DNA from: Brucella thiophenivorans
GTDB lineage: Bacteria; Pseudomonadota; Alphaproteobacteria; Rhizobiales; Rhizobiaceae
NCBI RefSeq assembly: GCF_002252445.1
Contig: NZ_NNRJ01000019.1
Coordinates: 310,001-374,000 of the forward strand
Length of the DNA: 64,000 nucleotides
Reading direction: 5' to 3'
In this document: positions 18,687-27,568 of the stretch, piece by piece
Position numbering within the stretch: the first letter of the stretch is position 1
Layout: every line of letters starts with the position of its first letter
Position numbers and translations under genes: made by a program
The notes under the pieces: model-generated
Database searches by the model: none
What the model was told of the DNA's origin: nothing
Seen by the model: only the letters and a program-made list of their open reading frames with translations

Positions 18687-19931
18687 ATGGATCAGAAGAA
18701 TCCGCTTGTAGCAGCCTATGATGTCGATGCGATCCGCAACGATTTCCCCATCCTGTCACGACAGGTTCATGGCAAGCCGCTTGTTTATCTGGATAATGGC
18801 GCTTCCGCGCAAAAACCGCAAAGCGTTATCGACGCCATAAGCCATGCTTATTCAAATGAATATGCAAATGTGCACCGTGGTCTGCATTTTCTCTCCAATG
18901 CTGCGACAGACGCTTATGAAAAATCGCGCGAAACAGTTCGCCGCTTTCTGAATGCTGGCTCTGTTGACGAAATTGTCTTCACGAAAAACGCGACCGAAGC
19001 GATCAATACGGTCGCTTACGGCTATGGTATGCCGCATATCGGCGAGGGCGACGAAATCCTCCTGTCGATCATGGAGCATCACTCCAATATAGTGCCGTGG
19101 CATTTCATCCGCGAACGACAGGGCGCTAAGCTTGTCTTCACGCCGGTTGACGATGAAGGCGTGTTCCATATTGAGGAATTCGAAAAGCGTCTGACCGAGC
19201 GCACAAAGCTTGTCGCTATTACGCATATGTCTAACGCGCTTGGCACAGTCACGCCGATCAAGAAGATTGTGGAACTGGCCCATGCACGCGGCATTCCGGT
19301 GCTGGTCGATGGCAGTCAGGGTGCGGTGCATCTGCCGGTTGACGTGCAGGATCTTGGTTGTGACTGGTATGTCTTTACTGGCCACAAGGTTTATGGTCCT
19401 TCAGGCATCGGCGTTCTTTACGGCCGGGCTGAAATGCTCGAAAAGATGCGCCCGTTTCAGGGCGGTGGCGAAATGATTGAGGAAGTAACGGAGGAAAACG
19501 TCACTTACAATCATCCGCCGCATCGCTTTGAGGCCGGCACGCCGCCAATCGTGCAGGCAATCGGGCTTGGTGCTGCACTTGAATATATGGAAAAGATCGG
19601 CCGCCATGCGATCCTCGCTCATGAGGAAGATTTGCGCGACTATGCGCATGAGCAGTTGTGCAAGATTAATTCGCTGCGTATTTACGGCAATGCACCGGGC
19701 AAGGGTGCTATTATTTCGTTTGCGTTAGAAGGCATTCACGCGCATGACGTTTCGATGGTAATAGACCGGGCAGGCGTTGCTGTGCGTGCAGGCACACATT
19801 GCGCACAGCCGCTCTTGAAACGTTTCGGCGTCACCTCTACATGCCGTGCTTCATTCGCACTATATAATACACGCGATGAAGTGGATGCGTTGGCAGAAGC
19901 CTTGGAAAAGGCAAGGAAGTTTTTCGGATGA
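18687..19931 (+). CDS. sufS: Cysteine desulfurase SufS
   Basis: This group II cysteine desulfurase supplies persulfide to SufBCD. It shows the PLP lysine motif TGHKVYGPSG and the short catalytic loop RAGTHCAQPL, both diagnostic of SufS. The start at ATG 18687 (MDQKNPLVAAYD, 414 residues) is chosen because AGAAGGA lies just upstream; an ATG 18 bases earlier is also open. Its last four bases overlap the start of sufT, a sign of translational coupling. Confidence 0.96.
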   Translation: MDQKNPLVAAYDVDAIRNDFPILSRQVHGKPLVYLDNGASAQKPQSVIDAISHAYSNEYANVHRGLHFLSNAATDAYEKSRETVRRFLNAGSVDEIVFTKNATEAINTVAYGYGMPHIGEGDEILLSIMEHHSNIVPWHFIRERQGAKLVFTPVDDEGVFHIEEFEKRLTERTKLVAITHMSNALGTVTPIKKIVELAHARGIPVLVDGSQGAVHLPVDVQDLGCDWYVFTGHKVYGPSGIGVLYGRAEMLEKMRPFQGGGEMIEEVTEENVTYNHPPHRFEAGTPPIVQAIGLGAALEYMEKIGRHAILAHEEDLRDYAHEQLCKINSLRIYGNAPGKGAIISFALEGIHAHDVSMVIDRAGVAVRAGTHCAQPLLKRFGVTSTCRASFALYNTRDEVDALAEALEKARKFFG

Positions 19932-20347
19932 CCGAGATCGAACAAAAAGTTCAGGAACAGACTGAAACTAAAGCGGATGATGCGAGCGCATCAACGGAAA
20001 CGAAGTCTGCGTTCTCCGCTTCTTTGATACCGCAGGAAGAACTGCTGCGCTTAACCGATGACATCATCGCGGCACTCAAGACCGTTTATGATCCTGAAAT
20101 CCCTGCCGACATCTACGAGTTGGGTCTTATCTACAAGATCGATATTGAAGATGACCGCACGGTGAAAATCGAAATGACGCTGACAGCTCCCGGATGCCCT
20201 GTTGCAGGCGAAATGCCGGGCTGGGTTGAGAACGCCGTTGGCACCGTTGAAGGTGTTTCCATGGTCGAGGTATCAATGACCTTTGATCCACCGTGGACTG
20301 CTGATCGTATGTCCGAAGAAGCGCAGGTCGCTGTAGGCTGGTACTGA
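19928..20347 (+). CDS. sufT: SUF-associated DUF59 protein SufT
   Basis: This 139-residue protein of the MIP18/DUF59 family helps with iron-sulfur cluster maturation in Suf-containing bacteria. After a variable acidic N-terminus of about 35 residues comes the DUF59 core, with the conserved DPEIPADIYELGLIY stretch and the TAPGCPVAGEMPGW motif including the conserved Cys. It overlaps sufS by four bases (ATGA) and ends the operon at a strong terminator. Confidence 0.93.
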   Translation: MTEIEQKVQEQTETKADDASASTETKSAFSASLIPQEELLRLTDDIIAALKTVYDPEIPADIYELGLIYKIDIEDDRTVKIEMTLTAPGCPVAGEMPGWVENAVGTVEGVSMVEVSMTFDPPWTADRMSEEAQVAVGWY

Positions 20348-20356
20348 TATTCAAAG

Positions 20357-20383
20357 AAAAGCCCCGCATTGCGGGGCTTTTTA
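20357..20383. terminator. Terminator of the Suf operon
   Basis: A perfect 9-bp stem (AAGCCCCGC/GCGGGGCTT) with a 3-base loop is flanked by A and T runs. It serves both sufT and the convergent glycosyltransferase. Confidence 0.93.
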
Positions 20384-20390
20384 TTCGACA

Positions 20391-21362
20391 TCAGTATCCG
20401 GTGGTATTCGCATAATGCAGTGAATTCTTGCCGAAGCAGCCTTGCAGCAGGCCGACCAGCCCGCCGAGAGCCGTTGCGGCTGAAACAACGCCCTGACCAC
20501 CTCTGAATGGAATCGAGAGGGATGCGCCTAAAAATTTGAACGCACGGCCAGCAATTTTAAGCGGCAGCTTTTTCAGTGTCTTGTTTGGATTTTCTCGATA
20601 ACGCGCACCAAATTCAGTGATGTTATGATCGCGATTACGGCGATAATGATAGCTTAGCGTCAAACGCGACGATGGTACGGTCTCATAGACAATCGCATCA
20701 CAGGCCCAGCCGGTTCGGGCACCCAGTGATTTCGCCTTGGCCCATAAGTTCCAGTCTTCGCCACCGGTAAGGCCGAAATGGGAATCGAAGCGCAGACCCG
20801 TATTGCGGAAAAAATCGAGCCGCCCCATCCAACTACCTGTAGCAACCTTGATCGAATCGCCACGACCTGCCGCACATTTGCGCTGGCATTTCTTTTCAGA
20901 CTTATATCCGCTTCGCTCAATGCCAGACCAGACAAGTCGCTGCACAAGAGTGAGATTGTCGTCAAAGGGTTTTGGTCTAACAGGAGAGCCAACGATGTCG
21001 AGATCAAGCCGGTCGCGTTCGGCAAGCAGTTTTACGAGCCATTCTGGCTCTACGAACTCATCATCGTCTACATAGACAAGAAAATCAAAACCCTGTTCTA
21101 TAGCGTGATTGAGTGCACGGTTTCGCGCTGCGGATATGCCTGGAATGTCTTCGACTATATAGGCTATCTGATGATCAGGTATAAGTGCGCGGAAACTCGT
21201 GACCGTTTCGTCAAGCGTTGCAGAGGCATTATTCTCAACAATAAGAAATGATACATCTGCACTGTCAGGCTTGTGAATAGTAGCCAAAGACAAGAAAAGG
21301 TTACAGAGCATCTTAGGTCTGTTTCGAGTGACGACGGAAATGCAGATGCGCCGTTGAGACAT
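20391..21362 (-). CDS. Glycosyltransferase family 2
   Basis: This is a 323-residue GT-A fold glycosyltransferase. The N-terminus (ISVVTRNRPKMLCNL) is the nucleotide-sugar binding start, VYVDDDEFVEPEWL holds the DXD metal motif, and TGGEDWNLW carries the catalytic acid region. The C-terminus has a weakly hydrophobic stretch. Acceptor and sugar are unknown; lipid or surface polysaccharide synthesis is the usual role. It stands alone between the Suf operon and tRNA-Thr, with an AT-rich upstream region, and separates sufA from its operon, so it may be a later arrival. Confidence 0.85.
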   Translation of the reverse strand: MSQRRICISVVTRNRPKMLCNLFLSLATIHKPDSADVSFLIVENNASATLDETVTSFRALIPDHQIAYIVEDIPGISAARNRALNHAIEQGFDFLVYVDDDEFVEPEWLVKLLAERDRLDLDIVGSPVRPKPFDDNLTLVQRLVWSGIERSGYKSEKKCQRKCAAGRGDSIKVATGSWMGRLDFFRNTGLRFDSHFGLTGGEDWNLWAKAKSLGARTGWACDAIVYETVPSSRLTLSYHYRRNRDHNITEFGARYRENPNKTLKKLPLKIAGRAFKFLGASLSIPFRGGQGVVSAATALGGLVGLLQGCFGKNSLHYANTTGY

Positions 21363-21546
21363 GATTTAATAAACCTAAAAAGATCATCTGATATATTTAG
21401 TATGCTTAATATGTAATTATCATGAAAGCAATAGTTGTAATATAGCTAAATAGCACTCGCAATAACTAGCAAGTACTGCTGCTATTTTAAGCCTATCACG
21501 ATTTTATATAAAAAATAATACAGTGTTCATAAACGACTGTTGAAGG
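21363..21546. other. AT-rich spacer between glycosyltransferase and tRNA-Thr
   Basis: About 180 bases, visibly much richer in A and T than the surroundings. It presumably carries the glycosyltransferase promoter. I see no reading frame and no duplicated tRNA end. Confidence 0.6.
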
Positions 21547-21622
<76 letters not shown>

Positions 21623-21765
21623 ATCACAGGCGTCGAATTAGCATAATTCTGGCGCGTGTAAAGCGAAAATTCACATTGAACGGGTGATAGTCAGCAAGTT
21701 TTGCATATGATAGCCATCAAGCCTGTGGAAACTGCACCTTTTTGGGCGCATGGGGACGGATTAAT

Positions 21766-22539
21766 ATGAGCGATATATCTTTGGCGCTTCACTTCTTATC
21801 ATCGGGAACAGAAGAATCACTCGATGCTCAGAAAGAGCTGGTGAAGCGCTATGGTCATGTCGCGGCTGAGGATGCTGATGTTGTTGTGGCGCTTGGCGGT
21901 GACGGCACCATGTTGCAAGCATTACGCGATTTCATGAACAGTGGCGTACCCGTTTATGGCATGAATCGCGGTTCCGTCGGGTTCCTGATGAATGAGTTCA
22001 GCGTTGAGGATTTGCCTGCACGAATTCTCGCTGCACAGAAAGAAACGATCCGCCCGCTTGAAATGATTGCCGAGACTGAAAATGCTCCGCCGTTTAAAGC
22101 GCTGGCAATCAATGAGGTATCACTTTTCAGGCAGTCCTATCAGGCGGCAAAGGTTCGGATCACTATTGATGGCAAGATGAGACTCGAGGAACTTGTTTGC
22201 GATGGAGTCATGGTCGCAACGCCCGCAGGCTCTACAGCCTATAATCTTTCGGCACAGGGACCAATTCTGCCGCTTGAGGCGCCCTTGCTCGCGATAACGC
22301 CGGTCAGTCCGTTTCGTCCGCGCCGGTGGGGTGGCGCGCTCTTACCGAAGCACGTAACTGTGCGGATGGATCTGCTTGAAACAGAAAAGCGACCGGTGAA
22401 TGCTGTTGCTGACAATAATGAAGTTAAATCAGTTAAATCGGTAACTGTGCGTGAAGACCCGGATAGTCAGGTTGCTATTTTATTTGATCAAAATCATTCC
22501 TGGGATGAACGAATTTTAACAGAACAGTTCAGGCATTAA
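21766..22539 (+). CDS. nadK: NAD kinase
   Basis: NadK phosphorylates NAD to NADP in the cytoplasm. The GGDGTML motif (ATP/NAD site), the NEVSL motif and the SGSTAYNLSAQGP-like block (here AGSTAYNLSAQGP) identify it. I choose ATG 21766 (MSDISLALHFL, 257 residues), the usual family start, over an upstream ATG that adds 8 residues. It stands alone after tRNA-Thr on the opposite strand. Confidence 0.95.
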   Translation: MSDISLALHFLSSGTEESLDAQKELVKRYGHVAAEDADVVVALGGDGTMLQALRDFMNSGVPVYGMNRGSVGFLMNEFSVEDLPARILAAQKETIRPLEMIAETENAPPFKALAINEVSLFRQSYQAAKVRITIDGKMRLEELVCDGVMVATPAGSTAYNLSAQGPILPLEAPLLAITPVSPFRPRRWGGALLPKHVTVRMDLLETEKRPVNAVADNNEVKSVKSVTVREDPDSQVAILFDQNHSWDERILTEQFRH

Positions 22540-22587
22540 AACGTGTTGGTTTTATCGTATTCATATCACAGAATTTAATTCTTTGTT

Positions 22588-22640
22588 TTTACGCATGTCT
22601 TTCACTCAAAACCGGTTTCCACTTTTGGAAGACATGCTCT
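22588..22640. repeat. Palindromic intergenic repeat (GCATGTCTTTC type)
   Basis: CGCATGTCTTTC and its complement GGAAGACATGC flank a core AAAACCGGTTTCCACTTTTGG. The AAAACCGGTTT core is shared with the repeat at 44092, which shows a related but distinct family. It lies between nadK and the helicase gene. Confidence 0.7.
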
Positions 22641-22853
22641 CGTTATTTGTGAATTCAGTAAATTGGCTCATTAGCTTTGGGTGAAACACAATAAAATACA
22701 GCTAAATAGGTGTTTCTATATTCTTAGCGGGTATTTTAGTTGACTTTTGCACGCTGGGGACGTAGGCGATGCTACAAGAAAACGCTTATTGCGTTGCAGA
22801 CGCCTTTTCCTGCCTTGGTTCCTGCGCCGATTGACGCGGCTGTCATTAACAGG

Positions 22854-24353
22854 ATGGGTGGAATTCATTTCCAAAAAAAGAGAGCTGCGCCTCCATTGAC
22901 GACATTTGCCGAACTCGGTCTTTCCCCGAAAGTGCTCGCTGCTGTTGAAGCTGCGGGATATACTGCACCTACACCTATTCAGGCTGGAGCTATTCCTCCT
23001 GCGCTTGAGCGCAAGGATGTGCTTGGCATCGCCCAGACGGGCACGGGTAAGACTGCATCTTTTGTTCTGCCGATGCTGCATCTTCTGGAAAAGGGCCGTG
23101 CACGTGCCCGCATGCCACGGACCCTTATTCTTGAACCGACGCGCGAACTCGCAGCGCAGGTCGAAGAGAATTTTGTAAAGTATGGCGTTAATCATAAGGT
23201 CAACGTGGCACTTTTGATTGGCGGCGTATCTTTTGACGAACAGGAACGTAAGCTGGAACGCGGCGCAGATGTGTTGATCGCGACGCCTGGTCGACTTCTG
23301 GATCATTTCGAGCGTGGTAAGCTACTTCTGACTGGCGTGGAAATCCTGGTTATTGATGAAGCTGATCGTATGCTTGATATGGGCTTCATTCCTGATATTG
23401 AGCGCATCTGCAAGATGATACCGTTCACCCGACAGACATTGTTTTTCTCGGCAACTATGCCGCCGGAAATTACCAAGCTGACCGAACAGTTTTTGCATTC
23501 GCCAACGCGTATTGAAGTGGCGAAGGCCTCTTCGACGGCAAAGACTGTCGCGCAGCGTCTGGTTAAATCGGGGCGTAAGGATTGGGACAAGCGTGCTGCG
23601 CTGCGCGATCTGATCCGCGCCGAAGGCGATGCGATCAAAAATGCGATTATTTTCTGCAATCGCAAAAAAGATGTTTCTGAGCTTTTCCGTTCGCTTGTTC
23701 GTCATGAATTTGATGCCGGTGCCTTGCATGGCGATATGGATCAGCGTGCGCGCATGGCCATGCTTGCCAGTTTCAAAGAAGGCAAGTTACGGCTTCTCGT
23801 TGCATCTGATGTTGCGGCACGCGGCCTCGATATTCCTGATGTCAGCCATGTCTTCAATTATGATGTTCCGATTCATGCGGAAGATTATGTGCACCGTATC
23901 GGACGTACGGGACGCGCAGGACGTTCCGGTCAAGCCTTTACGCTCGTGACGTCTTCCGACACGAAGTACTTATCGGCAATCGAATCTATGATTGCTGAAA
24001 AAATTGAATGGCACGATGGCGATCTTTCAACCTTGCCAGCAGCAGACGAATCTGACGATACGTCACGCAAAGGCAAGAATGCTCGTGGCAAAGCTAAAGA
24101 CGCCAAGGGCAAGTCAAAAGATAAGCAGAAGGTCGAAACACCTGTGATTGTTCAGGCAGATGAGCCGCAGCCGGTAATTACCGAAATCAAAGAGCGCCGC
24201 GATGCGATCCGAACGTCAAATGATGATCGTCGGGGCAGGCCGCAAAACGATCATCACAAGCGTCGTCGTGATCGTGATGACGATGATGGTCCGGTACCGA
24301 TTGGCTTCGGTAACGATATTCCAGCATTCATGCTGATCCCGACAGGGGTATAA
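22854..24353 (+). CDS. DEAD-box ATP-dependent RNA helicase
   Basis: This RhlE-like helicase unwinds structured RNA. It has the Q motif (FAELGLSPKVL, then PTPIQ), Walker A AQTGTGKT, the DEAD box as VIDEADRMLDMG, the SAT motif, and the HRIGRTGRAGR motif VI. After the two RecA-like domains comes a basic, low-complexity tail (about 390-500) rich in Lys, Asp and Arg, typical of RNA-binding extensions. The frame is open back to a TTG at 22740. I choose ATG 22854 (MGGIHFQ) because the residues before it look non-coding; a TTG at 22896 right before the Q motif is another option. Confidence 0.93.
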   Translation: MGGIHFQKKRAAPPLTTFAELGLSPKVLAAVEAAGYTAPTPIQAGAIPPALERKDVLGIAQTGTGKTASFVLPMLHLLEKGRARARMPRTLILEPTRELAAQVEENFVKYGVNHKVNVALLIGGVSFDEQERKLERGADVLIATPGRLLDHFERGKLLLTGVEILVIDEADRMLDMGFIPDIERICKMIPFTRQTLFFSATMPPEITKLTEQFLHSPTRIEVAKASSTAKTVAQRLVKSGRKDWDKRAALRDLIRAEGDAIKNAIIFCNRKKDVSELFRSLVRHEFDAGALHGDMDQRARMAMLASFKEGKLRLLVASDVAARGLDIPDVSHVFNYDVPIHAEDYVHRIGRTGRAGRSGQAFTLVTSSDTKYLSAIESMIAEKIEWHDGDLSTLPAADESDDTSRKGKNARGKAKDAKGKSKDKQKVETPVIVQADEPQPVITEIKERRDAIRTSNDDRRGRPQNDHHKRRRDRDDDDGPVPIGFGNDIPAFMLIPTGV

Positions 24354-24370
24354 TTTTAAACAAATAATCA

Positions 24371-24410
24371 AAACGCCGATCTGATTACTCGGATCGGCGT
24401 TTTACTTTTT
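24371..24410 (+). terminator. Terminator of the helicase gene
   Basis: A 10-bp perfect stem (AACGCCGATC/GATCGGCGTT) is followed by TTTACTTTTT. Confidence 0.92.
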
Positions 24411-24423
24411 GGGTTGATGTTCT

Positions 24424-24530
24424 AAAGTATTTCCAGCAAAAGTGCGAAGCGGTTTTGCGTAGGATAATGCGCTCAAACAAATAGATAGAGCGGTTCTTAA
24501 AATTCTATTTAACGAGAACCGCTCTAAGAC
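24424..24530. repeat. Dispersed repeat, ATTTCCAGCAAAAGTG type, copy 1
   Basis: This unit starts ATTTCCAGCAAAAGTGCGAA, continues with GCGGTTTTGCG and AGGATAATGCG, and then has an AGAGCGGTTCT...AGAACCGCTCT dyad. A close copy lies at 40436-40550. The inner part AAAAGTGCGAAGCGGTTTT can form a hairpin. The last part overlaps the 3' end of the TfoX-domain gene. Confidence 0.85.
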
Positions 24531-24834
24531 TTGCAGCAAATGCGAGACGTGCCCAATCCGTCATGATTTCAGGATCGTCATAGGCATTATCCGGTACGCT
24601 CCAGTAAGGCATTGCAACAGGTTTTCCGGTTTTTTTACCATTATATCTCCATTGCCTTGAACCAGCTTCCATGAAGGCCGGTGCGGATTCAGCATCGGCC
24701 TTCAGCAATAGCTCATCCTGAACGACAAGCGCTATGATCAAACCCTGATGATAAATGCCTTTGCCGCCAAACATGCGGCGAATGCTGATTGCACCCAAAC
24801 CTTCAAAAAGTTCTCGAAGTGATTGGTCGTCCAT
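24505..24834 (-). CDS. TfoX N-terminal domain protein
   Basis: This 109-residue protein consists of one TfoX/Sxy N-terminal domain, with the family's RRMFGGKGIY motif near residue 20 and the YWSVPDNAYDDPE stretch near the end. In gammaproteobacteria TfoX controls competence, but these short stand-alone versions have no known role. Its last codons lie inside a dispersed repeat (the final residues ASLRAVLVK come from the repeat's AGAACCGCTCT arm), so the repeat seems to have supplied its stop codon. Confidence 0.85.
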   Translation of the reverse strand: MDDQSLRELFEGLGAISIRRMFGGKGIYHQGLIIALVVQDELLLKADAESAPAFMEAGSRQWRYNGKKTGKPVAMPYWSVPDNAYDDPEIMTDWARLAFAASLRAVLVK

Positions 24835-24837
24835 TTA

Positions 24838-24950
24838 TATTTAGAGCGCGTTTCGATCTGATTTCACCATATCGGCGCGTCTCAACTCCTTTTACTTTAA
24901 GCATAATCTTATCGATCCTCGTTTCACTCCGGTCGGATTATGCTCTAAGC
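24838..24950. repeat. Dispersed repeat, GTTTCGATCTGATTT type, copy 1
   Basis: The unit begins TTAGAGCGCGTTTCGATCTG and closes with GGTCGGATTATGCTCTAA, and its ends are complementary (TTAGAGC/GCTCTAA). It shares GATCCTCGTTTC...GGTCGGATTAT with the copy at 26144. It fills the gap between the TfoX gene and sufA. Confidence 0.8.
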
Positions 24951-25325
24951 TGCACCCTGAATATGACGCAGGCTTTCGGCGGATGCAGGCTGTATCTCGA
25001 CAGATTCCCCGCAACCACAAGCCGATGTCTGGTTCGGATTGTTGAAAACAAATCCGGTGCGCAATGTTGTGACTTCAAAGTCCATTTGCGTGCCGAGCAG
25101 AAACAACACGGCTTCCGGCGCGATATAGACCTTAGCACCGTCTTTTTCGACGGCATCATCACCGGCTTTTGGCTCTGTGACGAGGTCAATCGTATATTCC
25201 ATACCGGCGCAGCCACCTTTTTTCACGCCGACGCGAATGCCCAACGCGCCCTCACGGGAGGCCATGATTTCGTTAACGCGCGCTGCGGCTGCATCGGTAA
25301 GCGTCAAGACGGAGAAACGGCCCAT
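24945..25325 (-). CDS. sufA: Iron-sulfur cluster carrier SufA (HesB/IscA type)
   Basis: SufA accepts assembled clusters from SufBCD and passes them to target proteins. The three conserved cysteines are present: GGCAGMEY in the middle and the C-terminal ACGCGES pair. I choose ATG 25325 (MGRFSVLTL, 126 residues), which has GGAAG upstream. In many Rhizobiales sufA directly follows the DUF59 gene at the end of the suf operon; here it is about 4.6 kb away on the opposite strand with unrelated genes between. Confidence 0.94.
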   Translation of the reverse strand: MGRFSVLTLTDAAAARVNEIMASREGALGIRVGVKKGGCAGMEYTIDLVTEPKAGDDAVEKDGAKVYIAPEAVLFLLGTQMDFEVTTLRTGFVFNNPNQTSACGCGESVEIQPASAESLRHIQGAA

Positions 25326-25533
25326 TTTTATATCTTCCGGTGTTATGCTGGTTTGTGACTGCAGAATCATTCAGTCTGTCTGCAGCAAAGCGCTTTTGTT
25401 CGCGATTGCCACGTTTTTACTATAGTTAGTGTTGTAACATCATTACTGCAAGACGCCAAATCGGAGTGCCGCCGTAACGGGCTTACACAACTTGGTGTGC
25501 TGCAACAAAAAATTGCTGGAAGAGGAAAAGCGA

Positions 25534-26142
25534 ATGTCGATAAAGCGCATGAAGCCTTTGATACGTGCCGGAGTTGCGGGCGTTTTCAGCACGATTGTTT
25601 TGATGTCTGCTGCTTCAGCACAGGATGCGCCGAAAAAGGCGGCTCCTGCTCAGGAACAGGTGAAGCCTGTCGAGGAAACTAAACCATCGGAGCAAACACA
25701 GGACGCTTCGGATGGCGTTATAGTGCCTGATTATCGCGATGATCGATCAACACCGCAGGCACTGATCGAGTCCTATTACAATGCGATCAATCGCAAGGAA
25801 TATACGCGCGCTTACGGATATTATTCGGAAGAGGGGCGGGAACCGGACTTTAAGACATTTGCCAAAGGCTATGAGGGTACCAAGAGTGTTAAGGTAGCTG
25901 TGCGCAAGACGGATCCAGATCCGGGTGCAGGACAGATTTACTGGAGCCTGCCAATCGCAATTGAGTCTGAGAGTGAAGATGGCAACAAGCAGGTGTTTAC
26001 CGGCTGCTACACGATCCGTATGACCAATCCGGGGATGCAGGAAGAACCACCATATAAGCCTATGCAGATTATGACCGGCTCTTTGACCAAATCGCCTATG
26101 GAAATCGAAAAGAGTGTGCCGGAAAGCTGCGAAGCTCCTTAG
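25534..26142 (+). CDS. Hypothetical exported protein
   Basis: I do not recognise this 202-residue protein. It starts with a clear Sec signal peptide (positively charged MSIKRMKPLIRAG, a hydrophobic core, and cleavage near SAASAQD) followed by a Lys/Pro/Glu-rich linker. The folded part (about 70-200), beginning TPQALIESYYNAINRKEYTRAYGYY, looks like an NTF2-like or DUF4440-type alpha+beta domain. Two cysteines (GCYT and ESCE) could form a disulfide. ATG 25534 is chosen because the upstream frame lacks signal-peptide character, and GGAAGAGGAAAAG lies just before it. Confidence 0.8.
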   Translation: MSIKRMKPLIRAGVAGVFSTIVLMSAASAQDAPKKAAPAQEQVKPVEETKPSEQTQDASDGVIVPDYRDDRSTPQALIESYYNAINRKEYTRAYGYYSEEGREPDFKTFAKGYEGTKSVKVAVRKTDPDPGAGQIYWSLPIAIESESEDGNKQVFTGCYTIRMTNPGMQEEPPYKPMQIMTGSLTKSPMEIEKSVPESCEAP

Positions 26143-26143
26143 A

Positions 26144-26240
26144 ACCCGTTTCGATCTGATTTTATCAGACCGGCGCTCTAAAGTCTTTTGCGTTGATCAC
26201 ATTCGTGTTGATCCTCGTTTCGCTCAGGTCGGATTATACA
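26144..26240. repeat. Dispersed repeat, GTTTCGATCTGATTT type, copy 2
   Basis: Shares CGTTTCGATCTGATTT and GATCCTCGTTTCGCTCAGG-type segments with the copy at 24838. It lies directly after the stop of the exported protein. Confidence 0.8.
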
Positions 26241-26317
26241 CCAATGAAAATGTCTGCTTGACCTTACCACGATGGAAAGCTGCATAGTGGCTTCCGTTCA
26301 AGCAAGGAGTAATTTGA

Positions 26318-26518
26318 ATGGTCGTTTTTTCTGTTCCTAAGATGAACTGCGGCGGCTGCGCTAAAAGCGTTACGAGTGCTTTGCATCAGATTGATAAAAC
26401 AGCGTCGGTCACGATTGATCTCGACAAGAAAGAGGTCGCCTTCGACAGCGTTGCGTCGCAGCAAGACGCACTCAATGCGCTAGCCGCTGCGGGTTATTCG
26501 GCGACGATCACGCGATAA
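26318..26518 (+). CDS. Heavy-metal-associated (CopZ-like) domain protein
   Basis: This 66-residue protein is a single HMA domain with the metal site MNCGGC near the N-terminus. Such free domains act as cytoplasmic copper chaperones that hand Cu(I) to P-type ATPases. No ATPase lies next to it here. The start is preceded by CAAGGAG. A small hairpin terminator follows. Confidence 0.92.
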   Translation: MVVFSVPKMNCGGCAKSVTSALHQIDKTASVTIDLDKKEVAFDSVASQQDALNALAAAGYSATITR

Positions 26519-26552
26519 TGTGATTTGTAAGATAGACACTCGAAGCATAATT

Positions 26553-26580
26553 GCCGGGCTGATAAATGGTCCGGCTTTTT
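26553..26580 (+). terminator. Terminator of the HMA gene
   Basis: GCCGG/CCGGC stem followed by five T. Confidence 0.7.
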
Positions 26581-26754
26581 GGTAAAGATTATACGGGACA
26601 GGCGACCAAGTGTTGCAGTGCCCAATGGGTTTCTTGTGTTTGATTGACTGCAAGGCTGATTTTTGCCACATCATCGGCAAATCTCATTTATGGTGCTCGT
26701 AAAGGGGACCAGATCAAACTCATCGCATGGTTGCGATAAAGAAGGATGTAAGGC

Positions 26755-27429
26755 ATGGCTATGGTAGCCGATTTCCAGGATCTTCGCACGAAGATGGTCG
26801 ATAATCAGATACGCACCACGGATGTTACGGACCTCCGGGTCATTGATGCTTTTCTGACCGTTCCGCGTGAAGCTTTTGTGCCGGTCAACCGTCAGGTTCT
26901 CGCCTATATCGACGAAGATCAGCTGCTTGAAAGCGAAGGCACCGCTCCACGCTATCTGATGGAACCATCACCTTTTGCAAAGCTGGTACAGCTTGCAAAA
27001 GTGAGCAAGAACGATGTCGTTCTCGATGTTGGTTGTGGCACAGGATACTCTTCGGCAATCTTTTCTGAGCTTGCAGGTTCGGTCATTGGCCTGGAAAGTG
27101 ATTCCGCATTATCGGCCGTAGCGACGTCTCGTTTGCAGCAACTCGGTCATGACAATGTTGTGATCGTTTCAGGTGCTTTGAATGCAGGCTACCCTTCGGA
27201 AGCGCCTTACGATGTAATTTTCATTGAGGGTGCAGTTGATTTTGTCCCTGAAGTACTTTTCAATCAGCTCAAAGAGGGTGGCCGTCTGGTCGTCGTCGAA
27301 GGGCGTGGAAATGCCGGAATTGCGCGGATTTATGTAAAAGAAAACGGGATTGCTTCGGGGCGTACTGTTTTCAATACGGCAGTTCGTCCGCTCCCTGGTT
27401 TTGAGCGAATTGAACAGTTCGAGTTTTAA
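26755..27429 (+). CDS. Protein-L-isoaspartate O-methyltransferase family protein
   Basis: This SAM-dependent methyltransferase of 224 residues belongs to the PCMT family, which methylates damaged isoaspartyl residues for repair. The N-terminal MVDNQIRTTDVTD block, the SAM-binding loop LDVGCGTGYSSAI, and the IFIEGAVDFVPE stretch are as in the alphaproteobacterial branch found next to tolC. In this branch true repair activity is not well shown, so the substrate is uncertain. It precedes the TolC gene by 139 bases. A good ribosome site (AAGGATG) lies upstream. Confidence 0.87.
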   Translation: MAMVADFQDLRTKMVDNQIRTTDVTDLRVIDAFLTVPREAFVPVNRQVLAYIDEDQLLESEGTAPRYLMEPSPFAKLVQLAKVSKNDVVLDVGCGTGYSSAIFSELAGSVIGLESDSALSAVATSRLQQLGHDNVVIVSGALNAGYPSEAPYDVIFIEGAVDFVPEVLFNQLKEGGRLVVVEGRGNAGIARIYVKENGIASGRTVFNTAVRPLPGFERIEQFEF

Positions 27430-27568
27430 TCCAGCGCGTGGGGCAATTCTGCAACGATGCGGAAATTGTTTGTGAAAGCACTGGCGGGAAAGATGGAAAT
27501 AACGGAATTTACACGTTATTAAGTCTTCCCGAACCGGCTGGTTCGATTATAGATTCGTTTGTTCTGAT

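Noticed and set aside
24789-25358. 189-residue plus-strand frame over sufA
   Set aside because: Opposite strand of sufA, whose cysteine motifs are complete, and of a dispersed repeat.
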